From Symbiodinium kawagutii (lineage: Eukaryota > Sar > Dinophyceae > Suessiales > Symbiodiniaceae): 64,000 nucleotides of DNA. The stretch covers positions 172,962-236,961 of the forward strand of contig VSDK01011502.1 of assembly GCA_009767595.1 (NCBI GenBank), read 5' to 3'. Positions 1 to 12,260 of this stretch are shown piece by piece. The position numbers were made by a program, and so were the translations under genes. The notes below the pieces were generated by a model. It searched no databases, was not told where the DNA came from, and saw only the letters and a list, made by a program, of their open reading frames with translations. Within the stretch, counting starts at the first letter, position 1. Every line of letters begins with the position of its first letter.

Positions 1-482
1 AATCAATCTAGAGGGTACAAAACGTACAAACATTGTACAAATGTGTACAAACAAGCCATCAAAACAGCCAAGAATCATGGCGATCTGCTCGTCAGTCAGA
101 CGTTTGGACATCAACCAGCCAGAGAAGCACAATGCATTCATCAACCTGAAACAGCGATCAATAGCAACACCCTTTGCCGCCATGGAACTTAGACCTGTAG
201 TCCTCCAAGCCTACATCATCAACCAAAGAAAGAGGATGAAAGATGACCTCCGGAAAAAAACTGAAAACATTTGACAACTGATTGAATCAAGAGACTGAAA
301 CAAGTTCATGCCAACGTCATCGAAGGAGGGTGTGACCAAGTGCACCGGCGATAGCCACCAACACGCTTCTCGGTCTGACTGCATGTCGCGTCCAACCATG
401 ATTTGGTTGGCACAGCCACCCAACGCCAACGGAGTGGCACTGACGAAGTGTCCAAAAAGCCGCATGGAACGCTTGCTGCTTG
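1..482. other. No gene recognised at the left edge
   Basis: Short open frames exist on both strands, but none shows a domain, a repeated paralogue elsewhere in the window, or clear splice signals. This is probably intron or intergenic DNA of the minus-strand gene array. Confidence 0.4.
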
Positions 483-740
483 GGAGCGCTCTGGGGAGGG
501 CCTGGCAACAAACTGACGTCAGTTGACAGGGGCAACATGGGGCAACCACCTGAAGTTTTCTTGATGATTTTTATTTCAACAAGAACACAACATAATCTAG
601 CAATACCCAACGGAGCGCTCTGGGGAGGGCCTGGCAACAAACTGACGTCAGTTGACAGGGGCAACATGGGGCAACCACCTGAAGTTTTCTGGATGATTTT
701 TATTTCAACAAGAACACAACATAATCTAGCAATACCCAAC
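483..740. repeat. 129-bp tandem duplication
   Basis: Two head-to-tail copies (about 483-611 and 612-740) differ by one visible base (T or G in the stretch before GATGATTTTTATTTC). Each copy carries the perfect 14-bp palindrome AACTGACGTCAGTT. The 129-bp period is 43 codons, so open frames run through both copies on both strands. That is expected for any in-frame tandem duplication and is not evidence of coding. The near-identity points to a recent event. Confidence 0.9.
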
Positions 741-1855
741 ACATTTCCCACACAATTGCACCTTCTGTACATGTTTCGGGTCGTTGCACCCGAACAAGCG
801 GTGCTTCTCTTGCCAACGGATGCAGGACCACTGGCTCATTGGAATAGGCAATTTCTGAGAAACTTCGCAATCCCTCGGCAAAAAGCATGTATTCCGCAAC
901 AATGATCAACAACGTTTCCTTTTCTTGACATGGCTAAAAGCAGCAAAATGTCTTCCATGTTTTTCTGCGTGTTTTGTGATCAAGAACGGCACACAATTAT
1001 CAGAAGAGGAATTTGCTAGTCTGCAACCTCGGAAAAACCTTCTTCAAACAAGGCTCTTCCAGAACTCAAGATCGCAGAATTCCGTCATGGGAAGGTTTCC
1101 CAGGAGCATCTGGTTCAACTTGCAGAAAGATTTGTGATTGTCAAAAGCAAAGGAGAGCGGTGGCAATCCATGGTTTGCTTTTTGACCTTGGCAATGGCCG
1201 CTGCTGGAAGCCAACGACTTGTTCAGAACCATGGAATCTCTGGGTCAACAAACAGCTCGATACACCCAAAATAATTTTGCAAATAACTGCTATTGAGTAG
1301 ACATTGGTGACAATGTATTGCCATACAAGCTGTTACTCAGCCATGACTTATACCCCCTGCCGTAAAGATATCCACTTGCTCAGAAATTAAGAAATCCACA
1401 GTTGACAATAGAGTTATCCAGCCCAAATCTGCCGCCAAATGACCAAACTATCCTTCCCAACCGGCCAAAATAAGCTCAACATCCTTCCAAAGGGACCCAA
1501 CTAAGGCCCAACAACCCCTTCAAACAAGGGGCTTCCCACTAGCCCCCTGTTTTGGACCTTTGGGAATGCCAGCAAGAGCCTCAAACTGAGTCAACATAGC
1601 CTCCCAATCGGCCCAAATAAAATGTTGATATTGACAATAGAGTTAGCGGGGAAGGTACTTGACTATAGCGGGGTTTAATGGGGTGTATATACATCATGAT
1701 TCGCTTATTCTCCTTGAAGCAAACAGTAGCAAACACCCAAACAACTGCACAAACATGCAAAAACACCAAAACACAATGCTGATGAGGCGCAGCTGTCTGC
1801 CAAAACTCCAGCCGCAACAAACTCACCATGAGAATCCACCACCCTTTGGCGCGGC
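741..1855. other. Intergenic or intronic DNA, no gene supported
   Basis: No exon could be supported here. At about 1260-1280 there is one reverse-orientation copy of the dispersed motif seen across 1-19 kb (CACCCAAAATAATTTT). Confidence 0.4.
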
Positions 1856-1859
1856 AGGT

Positions 1860-4317
1860 GCTGTATCTGGAACAGATTTCCTCGTTGATCCAGGCCCTTC
1901 AAACCCACACACATGGAGATTGAAGCCAGGTGCTGCTTTTCCAACTTCAAAGCATCCTTGTCAGCATTGGGACATTCAAGCTCGCTCCACTGCGGGTACG
2001 TGCCCCCAACCACACGCGGCTCACCAGGATTTCCAGGGACCAATCCATACAATAAGGTCCAGTTCTTGGAAAAGACCGTTTCGTCCATCACCAACATGTA
2101 ATTTCGTGTTCCTTCCAGGCAGAGGCAGTCCAAAGCTGCTTGGGCTGATGAAACCAAAGTCTCCCCCACTGCGCAGAAAGGTGTGGGTAGCCCAGCTTCC
2201 ACATAGCAAGCCTTCAGGGGACTGCCTGTGAATACAAAATTCTGGAATCAAAATTTACATAAATATACATTGCGTTAACATTTGTTGGTTGATGACTTTG
2301 AGTTTCTATAGACCCCATAAACCGATAACCGCTCTGATCAACATTTGGCCATATGGTCCAGCCTGTCTTCTGGCCACCCCACGGGCAAGACCAAATGCAC
2401 TTTGGATAGACGGACTGTTGAGGAGGTTTCCTAGTAGGAAACCTAACTCTTGTACTCCTGACTCATCCGCCCAAGATGTTCCTGTCCTCTTGACCTTGCC
2501 ACGCCTGAGTTTGTCCGCCTTTGACAAAAGGCAAGGAACCAAAGTTCGCGCGAGCTGGTCGGAACGCAAGCACCCTTTGGCGACCAAATCCTTGGCAGAA
2601 GCCCAGGTTCCAAACATTGCAAATTGATGTGAAGTACTAAAAATAGCTTTTGATGGTTTTTAGACACCACTAGTCACTGAACATATCGTTCAAAGCAAGC
2701 TAAATAAGCACGCATTCCATCTCTTGCGGCCCCAAATCTCTTGGAAACATTCCAAGAACCGCAGCTCTTGGCATCGCCATCCTGAAGGATTCCCTAAATT
2801 ATTTTTGGTGTTTTCAGGTGTCCAGGGACCATCAAGTTATGGTTGCATGAGATTCCCCCAAGTTGAACGTTTGCCCAACTGTCATGCATGACGCTTAATT
2901 TCCAAGATTCTGTCACTCTTGTCTCAACATCGGTCAGATTTCCACTTGCCACGGACCCAACGAAGGCTGAAACTTGCTTTCGCACAGAGGGATCTTAGTC
3001 GCAAGTCCAGAGAATGCTGAAGAAATACGCCCAGGCGATGCACGGTGATACATTGGGGATGAACCACTGGGGCACACAAATATGTGAAAGCCCAAAAACA
3101 TCCAAAAACTGAATGATACCAAATCATGAGCAATCCTCAGAAGTCAAAAAAATCAAAGTATGTCAAAACTACAATTTATGAGTCCAAAAACCTTCAAAAT
3201 ATTTCAAAACAAGAAACCCACCCCGATCACAACCCCTGGCGCGAGAAAGTTGATGCTCCTCTCCAAAAAGGATATCAACGACGGTCGCATGTGCTTTTTG
3301 TTGACATTGAGGAAAAATGCTTTGCATTGACGCAAGGCATCAATGTAGCTGATCTTTTCGAGTTCCAACGCAGAGGTTGATGGGTGCACCCTTGCCATAT
3401 ATTCCGCCTGCATGCATTGAACATCACTGAACATGTCTGCATGTCTGAACCTGACTGACCAAAACATACATGTTCATTGCAACAAATTTCAACACAATTC
3501 AAATCATGTCAGGACAACGTGCCACGTGAGATGTTTTCAGATCACCTGAGGCTGCGCAAATGGACCTGCCTGGAGCACTTGCTTTTTCAAGTCGCCACGC
3601 AGGGTAATGTGAACAAGTTCCACCCATTCAATGCGCAGGTGCCACATCTTGATAAGATCCAGAAGCCTGAGGGGATGGGGATGTCCTCCAAAAAAAAAAC
3701 TATAATTTTATTACAAGGGATGAGAACAGGTTAGCGTTAGATTTCTTCTATATTCTTCTATCTTATTCCTTCCAAGTGGCCTTGCTTTCTCGGCTAACAT
3801 CTTGCACTTCGCACAACAATCCAAGTCTGTAAAGTGAGGGGCTTCTTCAGAGTCTCGGCATGCCACGGCCTGTAAGATCACTTCTCCATTGCGATTCATG
3901 TCCTAGGGGGGCAAAGGATGGCAAAGGCGATCCTGAGACTGATATTGAACAAAGTTCGGTTACACATTTACAGTAAATTGCTTTACATTAAGTTCATTTA
4001 AATCCATTACATGCATTGCATGCTTTAGGGCAGTGTGAATACATGTGAATACATGTGAATACATGCTGCCAAAATTCCAAAACAATCGAATCCAGCACAG
4101 GATTGCTCGTACCAATGCAGCCTGAAAAGAACCACCGCTCCAAAATATCGATGTGTTGACCAAGCAAAGTCTGTGCACCAAGCCCAGAGAGGTTGATGCC
4201 ACTGCATGTTCGTCTGGGCCCAGAAGAAGAGCCCTCAGAGACCGAGCCACGCACACCTTGAAGCCGAAGAGACTCTTGGTGACGTGCGCCATTCTCATGG
4301 GTGAACCTTGGCAGCAA
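1860..4317 (-). CDS. Multi-exon gene of unknown function (about 7 exons)
   Basis: Consecutive minus-strand open stretches read like exons of one gene, in transcription order about 4317-4100, 3899-3730 (with a CCAKC pair), 3680-3540 (WHLRIEWVELV), 3410-3205, 2985-2830, 2625-2310 and 2210-1860. The last contains LVMDETVF followed by VVGGTYP and a closing LKGLDQRGN stretch. I recognise the general look of a large lineage-specific dinoflagellate family (DET, then VGG, then an LK.D motif), but no named function. Splice sites were not resolved, and the start and stop are uncertain. The exons could belong to two genes. A divergent transposon-related protein is an alternative, because the neighbouring genes are duplicated and protease-bearing. 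Confidence 0.45.
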
Positions 4318-4678
4318 CCATCGGGAACCATCTTTGAAACAAATTGCAAATCATGTTCATACCTGCTCAAAGAAAAATGACTCTTATTGACTGTTCATTA
4401 AAAAATCTTGAAATTATTTTTGGGTGTTCTAGCTACCCAAACATCCAAATGTTTTCCTGAATAGAATTCATAGCGGCGTTCAAAGAAACAAGCAACTGAT
4501 AGCAACTGCAGCAACCACTGACGTTTGCTATGCACTTGGTGTCACTGCGTTTGTTATTTCTATGTCCCTCCCTCATTTAATGACTCTTAGGATTCTAAAC
4601 ACATTATATCACATTATTTTCCGTTTTTTTCTAGCACCTGCGTTCCTTAAACCCTCTTATGGAAATCACTTTTGAAGA

Positions 4679-7446
4679 TCAAGGATGAACAAGGTGTGAC
4701 AGAAGCAAAAAAACATCAAAAAACTTTATCCGAATCAATTCAAAGCACAGCGCGTTCGTATTTGTGTTTGAAGGCAGGTGGAAATATCCACCACACTGCA
4801 GGCATTGTACCGGCCTCTTGGCCATTTCGTTTGAGACATCTTGCTCAGTCTTTTTCTTGTGTGGATTCAATCTGGCTGTTGCTTCCGGACGTGTAAGGAA
4901 TCGATACATTCCTGCACGCTTTTTTTGCAAATATGTGATCAGGTCAAAAGTCTCTGTTGTATCCTTTTTGCTGGGTCTGCCAGCACGTGCTCGCTTCTTG
5001 GGAGGAGAAACAACAGTGGCAGATGCTCCATCTGCTAGAGGTACAATGGATCCTCCATCAGCTACAGGTACAATGCTAAGCTGTTCGCTCTGCTCTCTTT
5101 TTGGGCTTTCAAACAATGGGTTTTTCTCGTTTTCAATTGCAACTCTGTCAATCTGGAACTTCGAAAGCAAACCAATGCAAACCGTACACTTGGCATCTCG
5201 CAAGCCCATGACACTCTCGAGGAATTCCTTCCAATGGCCTCCTTCGTTGCGCCCCCGATGGGATCCCTGGAAGTCCCGATTAAAGTCAAAATTGTGCCTC
5301 TTGAGAATGGATTTGGCTTCGCTCTCCATTCTCTTGTCTTGCTGCCGTAACTTCCTCTTGGCTAACGCAGCCTCCGCTGCCAAAACCAAAGAATCTGGCT
5401 GTGACTGCGCAGGTCTTTCTGGCTGCGACTTTGCAGGTCTTTCTGGCTGCGACTTTGCAGGTCTTTCTGGCTCTGATTTCGCATGTTTTCGTGGTTCCTG
5501 TCCCTCAGCAACATCATCAACGACATCATCAGTGACTTCTGCTTTTGCCCCAAACCCATCAATGCCATGGTCACACAGCAGCCGTAGAGCAGCATCATCA
5601 ACTGCGCATTCGGGGATCTGAAAGGACTCCAAAGAGAAAGCAAGGGACCCGCTACTTTGATGAATCTCCTTAGTGCCAGCATGGACCAGTTGCACATATC
5701 GTTTTGCTTGTGGATGCTTGTGATGTGGCTTGCTGATATTTCCTGATCCTTTAACAATAAGTTACATGGATACATATGGATACCACATGATACCATGCGA
5801 AACCCAATGTATCCCAGTGTGTCCCAAATGAGGCAAGCTTCGCTGAGAAGGTGTTTCAGGCACAAAACAATGCGATGGCAAGAGCTCCAACTGTCAGTCT
5901 GCTGTGGAACGGGGACCGTTGCAATGTCCAATGTGCTCTTCTTCGACACATTCCTGGGCCGCAGCATGTGCACAAATGCATATTTGCTAAAATTATGTTG
6001 TGGTGTTTAAAGTGCTCTGACCCCCTGAAATAAAATCATCAGAATTCATCAGATTCACAAATTTCGAGGACAAAGGGTGAAAAAAACAAAGGGCATCCAT
6101 GCCTTCCAACTTTCAAAGCAACAGCTTGGGCGGTGGAAGGTGAAAGAGAATGAAATATCTTGATCCATCTAACAAGTAATCTATAGTAATCTAAGTATCT
6201 GCCACTCAGCATTGTTGGCGAGACTTTGTTCTTGCAAGGTCCAGCATGCTTGTTGCGCAAGTTCCAACAGCTGCTCCTGAACCCTTTGCCCTGGAAGCCC
6301 ATCGAAGAATAATGGACGCCCCTGTACAGCATGGACGTACATGAAAGCCCAGTGGTTGGAAGCATGCCTGATGTTGCAAGCTAGCGGGCGAACGAAATGA
6401 GTTTAATGAGTTTAGGGGTCACCAAAAAATACATCAACAAAGCCAGAAAGTAAAACATATGACGCTAAGTGAAGTTCAGCGACAATAGCACAACCACCGC
6501 ATCAGGCTGTCCACTGCCCACCCAAGACGTTTCTGGCTTATCCAGCACAGAGTAATCAACCATAGCGACCTTCTTTGGCCACATGTTCCCATAGAATGTC
6601 TTCGCTAGCTCCACGAAAGCATGTGCCACATGTCCATATGATGCTTGTTCACCTAGGTCTATCAAGATCATCCCAAGTCACAAGAGGTTGGTTGTTGGAA
6701 GGTGGAAGGATGTGGAAGGAACCAAAACAAACACCACTGGGAACCCAAACAACAAAAAGCTCAGTATTCAAGATCAAATTAGCTCACCCAAAAGCAAACA
6801 ACCATTAACTACATATAAACTACACTGAACTTGCCTCATTTCACCGAAGGAACCATAAGCAAACGACAATCGTGGCCACGCATGCAGAAAACACCACGGA
6901 ACATGACATATCTCTGCACATGCTGCGCCGCTTCATCAGGCACAAGGTTGCGGTGGCTCAGGAACATCTTCCACATGTTCTCCTGCACCAGCAGCAGCAC
7001 CATGCAACAGCATTCCACAAAACTACACCGCAAACGATGGCAAAAAACATGTTGCAACAGGGTCCAAATCATCATCTTCATCTCAGTGATTGCATCCCAT
7101 GATCTTAAGAGACTTTTCAATATATGGAACCGAGGACCTCAGCCACCTAACCTTACCAAAAATAATTTCTTAAGTACATAGAAGGATGATGAAGTGTGCA
7201 ACTACATCGCCAACACTCTCAACGCGATGCGACACCAACATGCCAACCCACCCAGGATATCCCAGGATGCACGGACATGTTCCAGACCTCAGATGGAACA
7301 TATTCCCGCTTCTCGTTGGCATCCAGCGCAGTGTAGGAAGCAAGATCCGCCTGGCGCAGGCTGCAGGATGTTGCAGAACTAGATTTCCTCAAAACGTATA
7401 CTCTTTGCAGGGGCTCAATCAAGGAGCTGATTTTCAGGACCATCAT
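4679..7446 (-). CDS. Ulp1/C48-like cysteine protease, copy A, probably inactive
   Basis: The exons run leftward. About 7446-7220 carries VPSEVWNMSVHPG. About 7120-6836 is hydrophobic and Cys-rich. About 6671-6465 carries AMVDYSVLDKPETSW. About 6365-6200 carries NHWAFMYV and FFDGLPG. About 5973-5840 carries QQTDSWSSCHR. The final long stretch, about 5695-4679, holds KSQPERPA repeats, a basic PPKKRARAGRPSKK segment and CLQCGG. Ulp1-family proteases use a His-Asp-Gln-Cys order, and that order is visible: His at 6352-6354, Asp at 6301-6303, and the Gln just before the Cys box. The catalytic Cys position is TCT (Ser) at 5881-5883, with TGC shifted one codon on, unlike copy B. This copy also lacks about 64 bp present in copy B, which changes frame. 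I infer a decayed or non-proteolytic paralogue. SUMO-type or transposon-carried C48 are both possible. Confidence 0.5.
5565..7372. repeat. Segmental tandem duplication, unit A
   Basis: This stretch matches 9028-10930 in the same orientation, at an offset near 3.46-3.56 kb. Long blocks are nearly identical, such as 6501-6840 against 9996-10335 and 6960-7340 against 10510-10900. The last part (7141-7340 against 10700-10900) differs by only a few bases. It covers most of the protease-like gene. Confidence 0.85.
7141..7170 (-). repeat. Dispersed AAATTATTTTTGG-type motif (example)
   Basis: Reverse-orientation copy reading CCACCTAACCTTACC then AAAAATAATTTC. It lies between two exons of protease copy A, hence apparently in an intron. 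The duplicate copy is at 10700-10729. Confidence 0.6.
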
Positions 7447-8075
7447 GACCTAACCTAATACATTACATGGCTTCAATGTGGTGGTCTTCCATGGTCTTCT
7501 GACAGGTTTATCAAATTCTATCAAATTAAAATGGCATTTTACAAAAAAAACAAAAAACAACTCCAAAAAAAACAAGAAGAACGCTAATGCGACGCGAGAA
7601 AGGCATAACATGACCTCAGCAAATGTCAAATATTACATTCAATTGCAACGATCCTTCACCCAACCAACATCAGCATGACCCAAAATAATGAAGATGCGCC
7701 ATGATGCGCCTCTAGATTCTGTGAGAAAGCCTTCGCGGCTGCAACCTCTTGGATGAAGACGTTCCAGCAATCGCACCTTGACAAAGTTGAGTGATCTACT
7801 GACACATGGAAAGCCTGCTACATCCTGCTACATATGCTAGCCGTTTCCAAATTCTTAATGACAATTCAAGCAAAATCTATCAAAATCCATTCGCAATCAA
7901 ACCAAGTAGATTGACGACAATCAATGTCAGTCCTAATCAGTCACAAGCAAGATCAATCAAGATCAATCCACGTCCAGCCAATTATTCTGGGTGCGTTGAA
8001 ATGGCTCACGACCATTCAAATCCATTCAAGGCCAATGGTGAATAAACCATCCAAGCAGAACAACCAGCTTTCATC
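7447..8075. other. No exon recognised
   Basis: A-rich on the plus strand in the middle (7540-7590, runs of AAAACAAAAAACAA). No coding stretch or paralogue was found. Likely an intron or spacer. Confidence 0.4.
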
Positions 8076-8614
8076 TCACTTGACAATATGAGGTTCAAAC
8101 GCATTGCAAGAAAGGCGCTGTTCATCCCAAGGCAGCTTGTAAAACTCATCGCAAGCAGCCAGGGAAGCGATCTTTCGCGTACACGCGTAGACCTCAGCAA
8201 CAACTGGCAAAATTCCAGAAACATGTTTGAAAGGTTGCAATAAACCAGTAGCTGTTAACCAGTCAGGGAACATCAATTAGATTCAATTAGCGTAAGCATT
8301 TAGTATCATCAAATATCATCAGCTAATGATCAATAAGTGTTTCTGTTCACTGGTGTTAACCCATGTTAACCCATGAGTCAGTATGTGCCAGTATCGGCAT
8401 TTGCTTTGCGGCTCAGATACGTCGTGTGGCAACCGCGCGCAACTGCGGAGCGATTTGTCTCCAGCCAGTGGCTTGAGACACGCAGGAAGAGACGATGCAC
8501 CTGGGCCAACGCAGCGGCTGTTGCATTTGGCAGGGCTGTGGACGTTGGTGCACGTTCTTGGTGTTTGTTTTGGGTTTGTGTTGTGGCTACGTGAAAATCT
8601 TTGTTGTATTCCAT
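8076..8614 (-). CDS. Two exon-like stretches between the protease copies
   Basis: Minus-strand 8614-8378 (with VHRLFLRVSSHWLETN) and 8276-8076 (with ACDEFYKLPWDEQRL) have coding-like composition and no stops across the relevant parts. They are either upstream exons of protease copy A or the 3' end of copy B. They have no counterpart one repeat unit further on. No function recognised. Confidence 0.4.
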
Positions 8615-8837
8615 GTTTTAAAATGGAACAAAGGGAGCCTCAATTTCTGAATAGAACATATCAGAATGCAAGTGAACAATGCCAAGCAGCTCTGGCCAAA
8701 GGCTCCAGTCTCTGCTTTGACAAATTTCGGCGGTCTTACCTGGGTATGACTCTACAATCAAAACCTTGACATGGAAGAATTTCTGTCTATTGATGTCTTT
8801 TTGGTCCCACTACACTGGCTACAAAACAACCTTTTGG

Positions 8838-8868
8838 TGAAATTATTTTGGGTGTGCTGAGCTCTCTC
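8838..8868 (+). repeat. Dispersed AAATTATTTTGGGTGT motif (forward example)
   Basis: Forward copy: GAAATTATTTTGGGTGTGC followed by TGAGCTCTCTCAAG. Similar forward copies lie at about 2797, 4410, 14342 and 15737. Reverse copies lie at about 1260, 7141, 10700, 12010, 13368 and 18538. Confidence 0.65.
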
Positions 8869-8945
8869 AAGACCCCTTGACAAAACAAAACCGAACACAA
8901 ACAATCAATATTGATAAGCCAAAATTAGCCACACCACTGTTTGCA

Positions 8946-10968
8946 TTAAACATTCAACCAAGTTGCTGCCTCTTCTTGATTGTCAAATGACCTTTTTTTG
9001 TCAGTTCTGCTGAATCCTAATTCAACTCCATGGCCACACAGCATCCGTAGAGCAGCATCATTAACTGCATCTTGTGGGATCTGAAAGGAACGCAAAGAGA
9101 AAGCATGCGGCCCTTCGCAGGGTGACCGGTGAATCTCCTTAGTAGGAGAAATGTTGATGTTGCTGAGGCAGCGCGAAAGCCAATCTTCTTCATATTCTTT
9201 ATCATTTTTGACCCACAACAGTCAGCTAGCTTGCAAGTATGATCAAAAATCCACGAATGCATGCCTATGGAATCCTCCAAATGCTTGCAATGTGCCTCGA
9301 TGATCATTTATGATGTTTCAAATTGATTATGTTGATATCAAATCTATACCCCCCATCCCCCGCCGTAAAGATATCCACTTGCTCAGCAAATACCAGCCAA
9401 GCTTCGCTGAGAAGGTGGTTTAAACACAGAATAATTCTGTGACCGCAACTCCAAGAGTCAGTCTGCTGTGGGACCGGGACTTTCAGAATTGAGCGCTTGC
9501 TCAACATTGGCGCCATCCTGAGCGATAGGGCATTACAAACCATGGTAAACCATGGCAAACCACTGAAATAAGGTGAGTAGCAAACCATGGCAAACCCGAC
9601 AAAATCAAGCGCTTCAACACAATTACTGTTGAAGATGTCGGTAGAATGAGGCACGGAAACTGTTCATTTCACAGTCTGAAAAAAATCTTCCAATCTAAGA
9701 TTCTCCCACTCATCTGGGGAACAGCATATCTGTTCTTGCAAACTAAAGCATACAGCTTTGGCATCATCCAACATCCGCGCGTGTGCCCGGATCCCTGGGA
9801 GCCCATCGAAGAATGCTGGGCACCATTCTCCATCACGGATATACATGAAAGCTTGGTGCTCGTCAGCATGCCTCATTCTTGTGGGATTGCGTTGAATGTA
9901 TGCACATGTATGCACATGTTTGAACTCACGCAGCAACATCTCAAGACACTGTCTCAAACAATTGGTTCAACAAGGCACAAGAAAATAACCATCGAATCAG
10001 GCTGTCCACTGCCCACCCAAGAAGTTTCTGGCTTCTCCAGCACAGAGTAATCAACCATAGCGATCTTCTTTGGCCACATGCTCCCATAGAATTTCTTCGC
10101 TAGCTCCACGAAAGCATGTGCCACATGTCCATATGCTGCTTGTTTACCTAGGTCTATCAAGATCATCCCAAGTCAAAAGAGGTCGGTTGTTGGAAGGTGG
10201 AAGGATGTGGAAGGAACCAAAACAAACACCACTGGGAACCCAAGCAACAAAAAGCTCAGTATTCAAGATCAAATTAGCTCACCCAAAAGCAAACAACCAT
10301 AAACTACATATAAACTACACTGAACTTGCCTCATTTCACCGAAGGAACCATAAGCAAACGACAATCGTGGCCACGCATGCAGAAAACGTTCTTCCCACCG
10401 CTGCACAAACTCTAAAGGACACCCGCTTCTCCAGGATTCGTCCCCAGGCCCACCACGGAACATGATATATGTATGCACATGCTCTGCCGCTTCATCATGC
10501 ACACCGTTGCGTTTGCTCAGGAACATCTTCCACATGTTCTCCTGCACCAGCAACAGCACCATGCAACAGCATTCCACAAAACTACACCGCAAACGATGGC
10601 AAAAAACATGTTGCAACAGGGTCCAAATCATCATCTTCATCTGAGTGATTGCATCCCATGATTTTAAGAGACTTTTCAATATATGGAACCGAGGACCTCA
10701 GCCACCTAACCTTACCAAAAATAATTTCTTAAGTACATAGAAGGATGATGAAGTGTGCAACTACATCGCCAACACTCTCAACGCGATGCGACACCAACAT
10801 GCCAACCCACCCAGGATATCCCAGGATGCACGGACATGTTCCAGACCTCAGATGGAACATATTCCTGCTTCTTGTTGGCATCCAGCGCAATGTAGGAAGC
10901 ATGATCCGCCTGGCGCAGGCTGCAGTGCACTTTAAAATTTCATGATTTTCCATGATCGAATCTGTCAA
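8946..10968 (-). CDS. Ulp1/C48-like cysteine protease, copy B
   Basis: This is the tandem paralogue of the gene at 4.7-7.4 kb. Leftward exons are about 10968-10745 (VPSEVWNMSVHPG), 10679-10269, 10166-9954 (AMVDYSVLEKPETSW), 9957-9664 (DEHQAFMYI and FFDGLPG), 9654-9304 (QQTDSWSCGHR) and 9218-8946 (SLRSFQIPQDAVND). Candidate catalytic codons are His 9856-9858, Asp 9805-9807 and Cys 9445-9447, with Gln a few codons before the Cys. This is the order known for Ulp1/SENP proteases, which cleave ubiquitin-like modifiers. His is followed by Gln here and by Trp in copy A; HW is the usual family pair. The C-terminal basic and CxxC region of copy A has no match here, so this copy may be 3' truncated. 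Some mobile elements carry C48 domains, so a transposon origin is a real alternative. Confidence 0.5.
9028..10930. repeat. Segmental tandem duplication, unit B
   Basis: Same-orientation partner of 5565-7372. It contains about 64 bp at roughly 10387-10455 that are absent from unit A between GCAGAAAAC and CACCACGGAAC. Confidence 0.85.
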
Positions 10969-11009
10969 ACGCCATAAAACGACCGGTTAGCCAATGGAAT
11001 TACATGGGA

Positions 11010-11526
11010 TTACCTTGTGCCACCTCTATCCATTGGATAATGTTCAACTTGATGACCCCTGAATTGGATTTCCGATGATTTCCACCCCAATTGGTCATCG
11101 ATGCTGGTATCTTTTCTGCTCTTCTGGCGCAACACCCTTCGCCAAAATGATCTAACTAATGCGCCAAACGCTTCAATGGCAAAAATCCAACAACAACACT
11201 GCAGCATGGGCGGCGACATCCCTTTGGAATCCAGCCACAAAAAGGCACTATTGGCCAACACCTTGGAGTTGTTGGAAGGAAACCAACCAAACTTTGAACA
11301 GCGCCCTTGCGAAAGCAGGAGTGTAATCTACACTTTGGCTCAAGGCTTTCGTTCCATGTACTTTGCCGTTTGGTGATTTGATGTAGAATACCGGATCCTT
11401 CCTTTTGGAGGCGCGCTTTTCCTGAGCTGGACAGGAGCAAGATGGAGCAAGTGTCACTTGAGGAATAGTGCGCGATTTGGGCGGTAAGTATTTGCACATG
11501 TCAAACCAATTCGAAGTACTGTACAT
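11010..11526 (-). CDS. Exon-like stretches upstream of protease copy B
   Basis: Minus-strand 11526-11248 includes DPVFYIKSPNGKVHG and ALSQSVDYTPAFARALF, and 11261-11010 continues with coding-like composition. Both could be 5' exons of protease copy B or of a separate gene. No domain recognised and splice sites not resolved. Confidence 0.35.
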
Positions 11527-12260
11527 AAGTAAAAAAAAGCATTATGGTTGTTGTTCGTGGTCATACCATTATGGCTGGTTGCAGGATTTACATGGATTTA
11601 CCTTATCCTTCATCAACTGACCACAAATGTGATATTTTGTGATCAGTAATTTGAGGATTTACCATGAAAAGTTTTGACCCAACATTGATAACCAATGAAA
11701 ACCATTCATGTCTTACTTGTAGCGCTTCATGGTTGATGACAGTTGACGCAACCTCAACAATCTACTATCAAGCAATGAGTAATGTTCACAAATGCTCACA
11801 ATCATCGTCCTTAATCCTTATCACGGCTGGAGGAACCAGGGTTTACGGTCATGATGCAACGATCATTTAACACTTCTAACAACATCCAACAGAAGTATGC
11901 AGCAGCATCCCACAAAATCCGACGCAGAATCCAAAAATGACAATTACACATTCAAACAGAGACCTGTCACGTTCATCTAAGTGAATCGACTCCTCAACAT
12001 ATTTAGAACCAAGGGCATCAGCCACCTAACCATACCAAAAATAATTCAGTTGAAGCACACAGAGAGATGTATAAGAAAAAACCCAACAGTCGCAAACACT
12101 TTGAAACAGGTAGGATTACCACAGCCGCTGCACTGGTATCAAGTATCAAATAATGGCTGATTGTAGTCATAGGGGCATGTTCGTCAGATTAGTTACATGT
12201 CTCATTCTCCCAAAAGCGATCGGAAACGCATATTCTTTTCGTCTGACCGAGGGAAACAGA
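11527..12260. other. No gene supported
   Basis: AT-rich spacer. It holds one reverse copy of the dispersed motif near 12010-12044 (CAGCCACCTAACCATACC then AAAAATAATT). Confidence 0.4.

Noticed and set aside
4764..5621. Long plus-strand open frame (285 codons)
   Set aside because: Shadow of the last exon of protease copy A. Its SGCDFAGL repeats are the antisense of the KSQPERPA repeats, and the minus strand has the family paralogue.
11328..11344. CACTTTGGCTCAAG on the plus strand, 13 of 14 bases like the end of the dinoflagellate spliced leader
   Set aside because: It lies antisense inside a coding-like minus-strand stretch (ALSQSVDY), with no plus-strand gene after it. Most likely a chance match.
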